Below are positions 62,500-64,000 of a stretch of 64,000 bases of DNA, piece after piece. The stretch comes from Bin80 sp965209015. Its GTDB lineage: Bacteria > Bacteroidota > Rhodothermia > Rhodothermales > Bin80. Positions within the stretch are counted from its first letter, which is position 1. Each line of letters opens with the position of its first letter. The notes beneath the pieces are model-generated. The model saw only the letters and a list, made by a program, of their open reading frames with translations. It had not been told where the DNA came from and ran no database searches. The position numbers and the translations under genes were made by a program. Location: assembly GCA_965209015.1 (NCBI GenBank), contig OZ242367.1, positions 2,480,001 through 2,544,000 of the forward strand. Reading direction: 5' to 3'.

Positions 62500-62916
62500 A
62501 TGGACTTCCGGGAGCAGTCTCATGTAGGTTGTCGTCGTTGGGCATTCAGTGGTTCTTCGTGGGAATCAGACTATGGGTACGCTCGGGCAGTGAGAGTTGC
62601 TGAACACATTTATGTTGCAGGTACTACGGCAATGAACCCAGATGGGACAGTAGTTGGGGCGAACAATGCCTATCTGCAGACGCAGTATATTATCTCTATC
62701 ATCACCGAAGCCCTTCGTGACTTGGGAGCTTCCCTAAACGATGTGGTTCGGACTCGGATGTATGTAGTCAATATCCATCAAAATGCTGATTCGGTCGGTA
62801 AAGCGCATGCAGAAGCTTTTGAAACCATTCGCCCCGCCGCAACCATGGTAGAAGTTGCAGGCCTGATCACGCCAGAATTGTTGGTAGAAATTGAGGTTGA
62901 TGCAGTCCTCACCTAA
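62500..62916 (+). CDS. RidA/YjgF family protein
   Basis: 138 residues: a longer N-terminus than E. coli RidA (RRWAFSGSSWESDYGYARAV), then VAEHIYVAGTTAMNPDG, IITEALRDLGASLNDVVRTR and the C-terminal ATMVEVAGLITPELLVEIEV. The arginine of VRTRMYV in the family is the key substrate-binding residue for imine hydrolysis and is present. The SGS-W-E start with TTA resembles a RidA subgroup different from the canonical enamine deaminase. Convergent with smc, sharing 4 bases at the stop codons. Confidence 0.88.
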   Translation: MDFREQSHVGCRRWAFSGSSWESDYGYARAVRVAEHIYVAGTTAMNPDGTVVGANNAYLQTQYIISIITEALRDLGASLNDVVRTRMYVVNIHQNADSVGKAHAEAFETIRPAATMVEVAGLITPELLVEIEVDAVLT

Positions 62917-64000
62917 ATTCCCATTGCTCCCACCTCATCAAAACGGACACTCACCAAACTGGAGACTCCTTCTTCTTGCATCGTAATTCCATAAAGACGA
63001 TTAGCCATCTCCATGGTGCGCTTATTGTGGGTAACAAGAACAAATTGCGTGTTTGAAGAGAACCGGCGAATGATCCGCATGAAATGATCTACATTTGTAT
63101 CGTCCAACGGAGCATCTACCTCGTCAAGGAAACAGAAAGGGCTCGGTTTGATCATGTATATCGCAAAAAGGAGTGCAATCGCAGTAAGCGTTTTTTCCCC
63201 ACTGGAAAGTTGTGCAATGCTGACTGGACGCTTTCCGCTGGGTCTAGCGGTCACGGCGATGGGTGATTCAAGAGGGTCCGACGAATTAGTCAAACTAAGC
63301 TCACATTTGGCTTTCTCCCCAAAAAGCTCACAAAAAAGAACCTGGAAATTATCCTGAATAAGCGTATAGGTATCAAGAAATTGTTTTGATGCCGTACGGT
63401 TTATTTCATTGATTGTGCTCACTAAGGTCTGTTCAGCTTCTTCCAGATCAGCTCGCTGTGATATCATGAATTCAAGACGTTCATTCTGCTTTTCATACTC
63501 CTCAAGAGCCAGAGCATTAACATTCCCCATGGACTGCAACTTACGTTCCGTTTCCTGAATTTGCTCTTTCAGTGAATCTTCATTTCCATCTGAGACGGAA
63601 ATAGATGTCAACTCAACCCCAAAATTTTCCTGAGCCCGAACAACCACATCTTTCCTCCGCGCCTTGACCGCACTGTGCTTTACTCGAATATTTGTTTCCT
63701 CAAGTCTTGCATCTTGAAGTTCTCTTCGTGCATTCCGCACACGTTCATTGACCTGCTCCAACTCAAGTCGCAGTTCATGCTCTCGAGAACTGTCTTGCGC
63801 ATTGATAGCATCAAGATCTTTTCGAGATGCACGTTCGGTCTTGAGTCGTTTAGTCATCATCTTGACCTTGCTGGCAGCACTCTGCTGCATCTCCTCTAAA
63901 TCAGACTGATCCTGACAATGGCGCATGGCCCGGAAATTGAGACTCTGCTGCCCTTGTTCAATGCGTTTCAGATCAGACTCAAGTCGTTCCCGGTTTGCCA
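62913..64000 (-). CDS. smc: chromosome segregation protein SMC, C-terminal part (runs off the right edge)
   Basis: The C-terminal 360 residues or so of SMC; the frame is open through position 64000. It shows the distal coiled coil (LRLELEQVNERVRNARRELQ), the GNVNALALEEYEKQNERLEF segment, the ABC signature ARPSGKRPVSIAQLSSGEKT, LTAIALLFAIYMIKPSPFCF, Walker B LDEVDAPLDDTNV and FVLVTHNKRTMEMANRLYGI. These form the C-terminal half of the ATPase head. The upstream part with the hinge and Walker A is outside the window. Confidence 0.93.
   Translation of the reverse strand, partial: ANRERLESDLKRIEQGQQSLNFRAMRHCQDQSDLEEMQQSAASKVKMMTKRLKTERASRKDLDAINAQDSSREHELRLELEQVNERVRNARRELQDARLEETNIRVKHSAVKARRKDVVVRAQENFGVELTSISVSDGNEDSLKEQIQETERKLQSMGNVNALALEEYEKQNERLEFMISQRADLEEAEQTLVSTINEINRTASKQFLDTYTLIQDNFQVLFCELFGEKAKCELSLTNSSDPLESPIAVTARPSGKRPVSIAQLSSGEKTLTAIALLFAIYMIKPSPFCFLDEVDAPLDDTNVDHFMRIIRRFSSNTQFVLVTHNKRTMEMANRLYGITMQEEGVSSLVSVRFDEVGAMGI

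Overview
The window looks like a chromosome segment of a marine or host-associated member of the Rhodothermota/Balneolota branch of the FCB (Bacteroidota-like) group. The reasons are inferential: several secreted proteins end in a type IX secretion (T9SS) sorting domain with an NYPNPFNP-type motif, a PorV-like outer-membrane protein and a TonB-dependent receptor with a CarboxypepD_reg-like plug sit in one operon, Shine-Dalgarno sequences are weak or absent before most genes, and KorAB, CcmBCDE and lipoprotein gene styles fit that group. Species cannot be named from the sequence alone.

Layout, left to right. 0.2-3.7 kb: ABC exporter, arginase, MntR/DtxR regulator. 3.7-6.7 kb: a dead toxin-antitoxin pair (DUF433 antitoxin and PIN-like toxin, minus strand), with the antitoxin gene split by a complete ISL3-family insertion sequence. 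6.7-11.3 kb: MnmD-like tRNA methyltransferase, two-subunit aconitase X, a methyltransferase-like protein and an SPL-family radical SAM protein. 11.3-20.7 kb: an ISL3 remnant, then a five-gene minus-strand outer-membrane operon (TonB receptor, T9SS-tailed protein, PorV-like protein, IPT lipoprotein, T9SS-tailed propeller). 20.7-24.1 kb: a gene-poor graveyard with a second decayed ISL3 copy, a coiled-coil gene frameshifted inside 21-bp repeats, a probable IS4-like remnant and a decayed SDH/Clp-fold serine protease gene. 24.1-28.1 kb: SPFH protein, then murB-ccmB-ccmC-ccmD-ccmE. 28.3-30.5 kb: a 14-repeat WD40 secreted protein. 30.9-32.9 kb: an overlapping AAA ATPase plus small nuclease-like pair, a candidate defence system. 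33.3-37.9 kb: KorBA (2-oxoacid:ferredoxin oxidoreductase), ApaG and a xylose-isomerase-like barrel protein. 38.3-41.7 kb: a large TPR/FG-GAP/UnbV lipoprotein. 42.7-47.3 kb: MerC-like protein and a second candidate defence module (ParB-like protein with an in-frame TGA, a nuclease-like protein and a D12 adenine methyltransferase). 47.7-56.2 kb: M16 peptidase, flotillin and NfeD, GlnK and AmtB, and a phosphofructokinase of the PPi-type signature. 56.3-61.5 kb: a broken Spy-like gene, then an ECF sigma factor, a small membrane protein, a periplasmic Spy/CpxP-like protein and a MacAB-type efflux system. 62.0-64.0 kb: acidic His-rich lipoprotein, RidA, and the 3' part of smc running off the right edge.

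Themes. Housekeeping genes are tightly packed: four convergent pairs overlap at their stop codons. The accessory stretches carry clear decay (IS hits, frameshifts, premature stops). The two places most likely to hold an undescribed system are 30927-32902 and 43806-47307. No tRNA, rRNA or CRISPR array was recognised.
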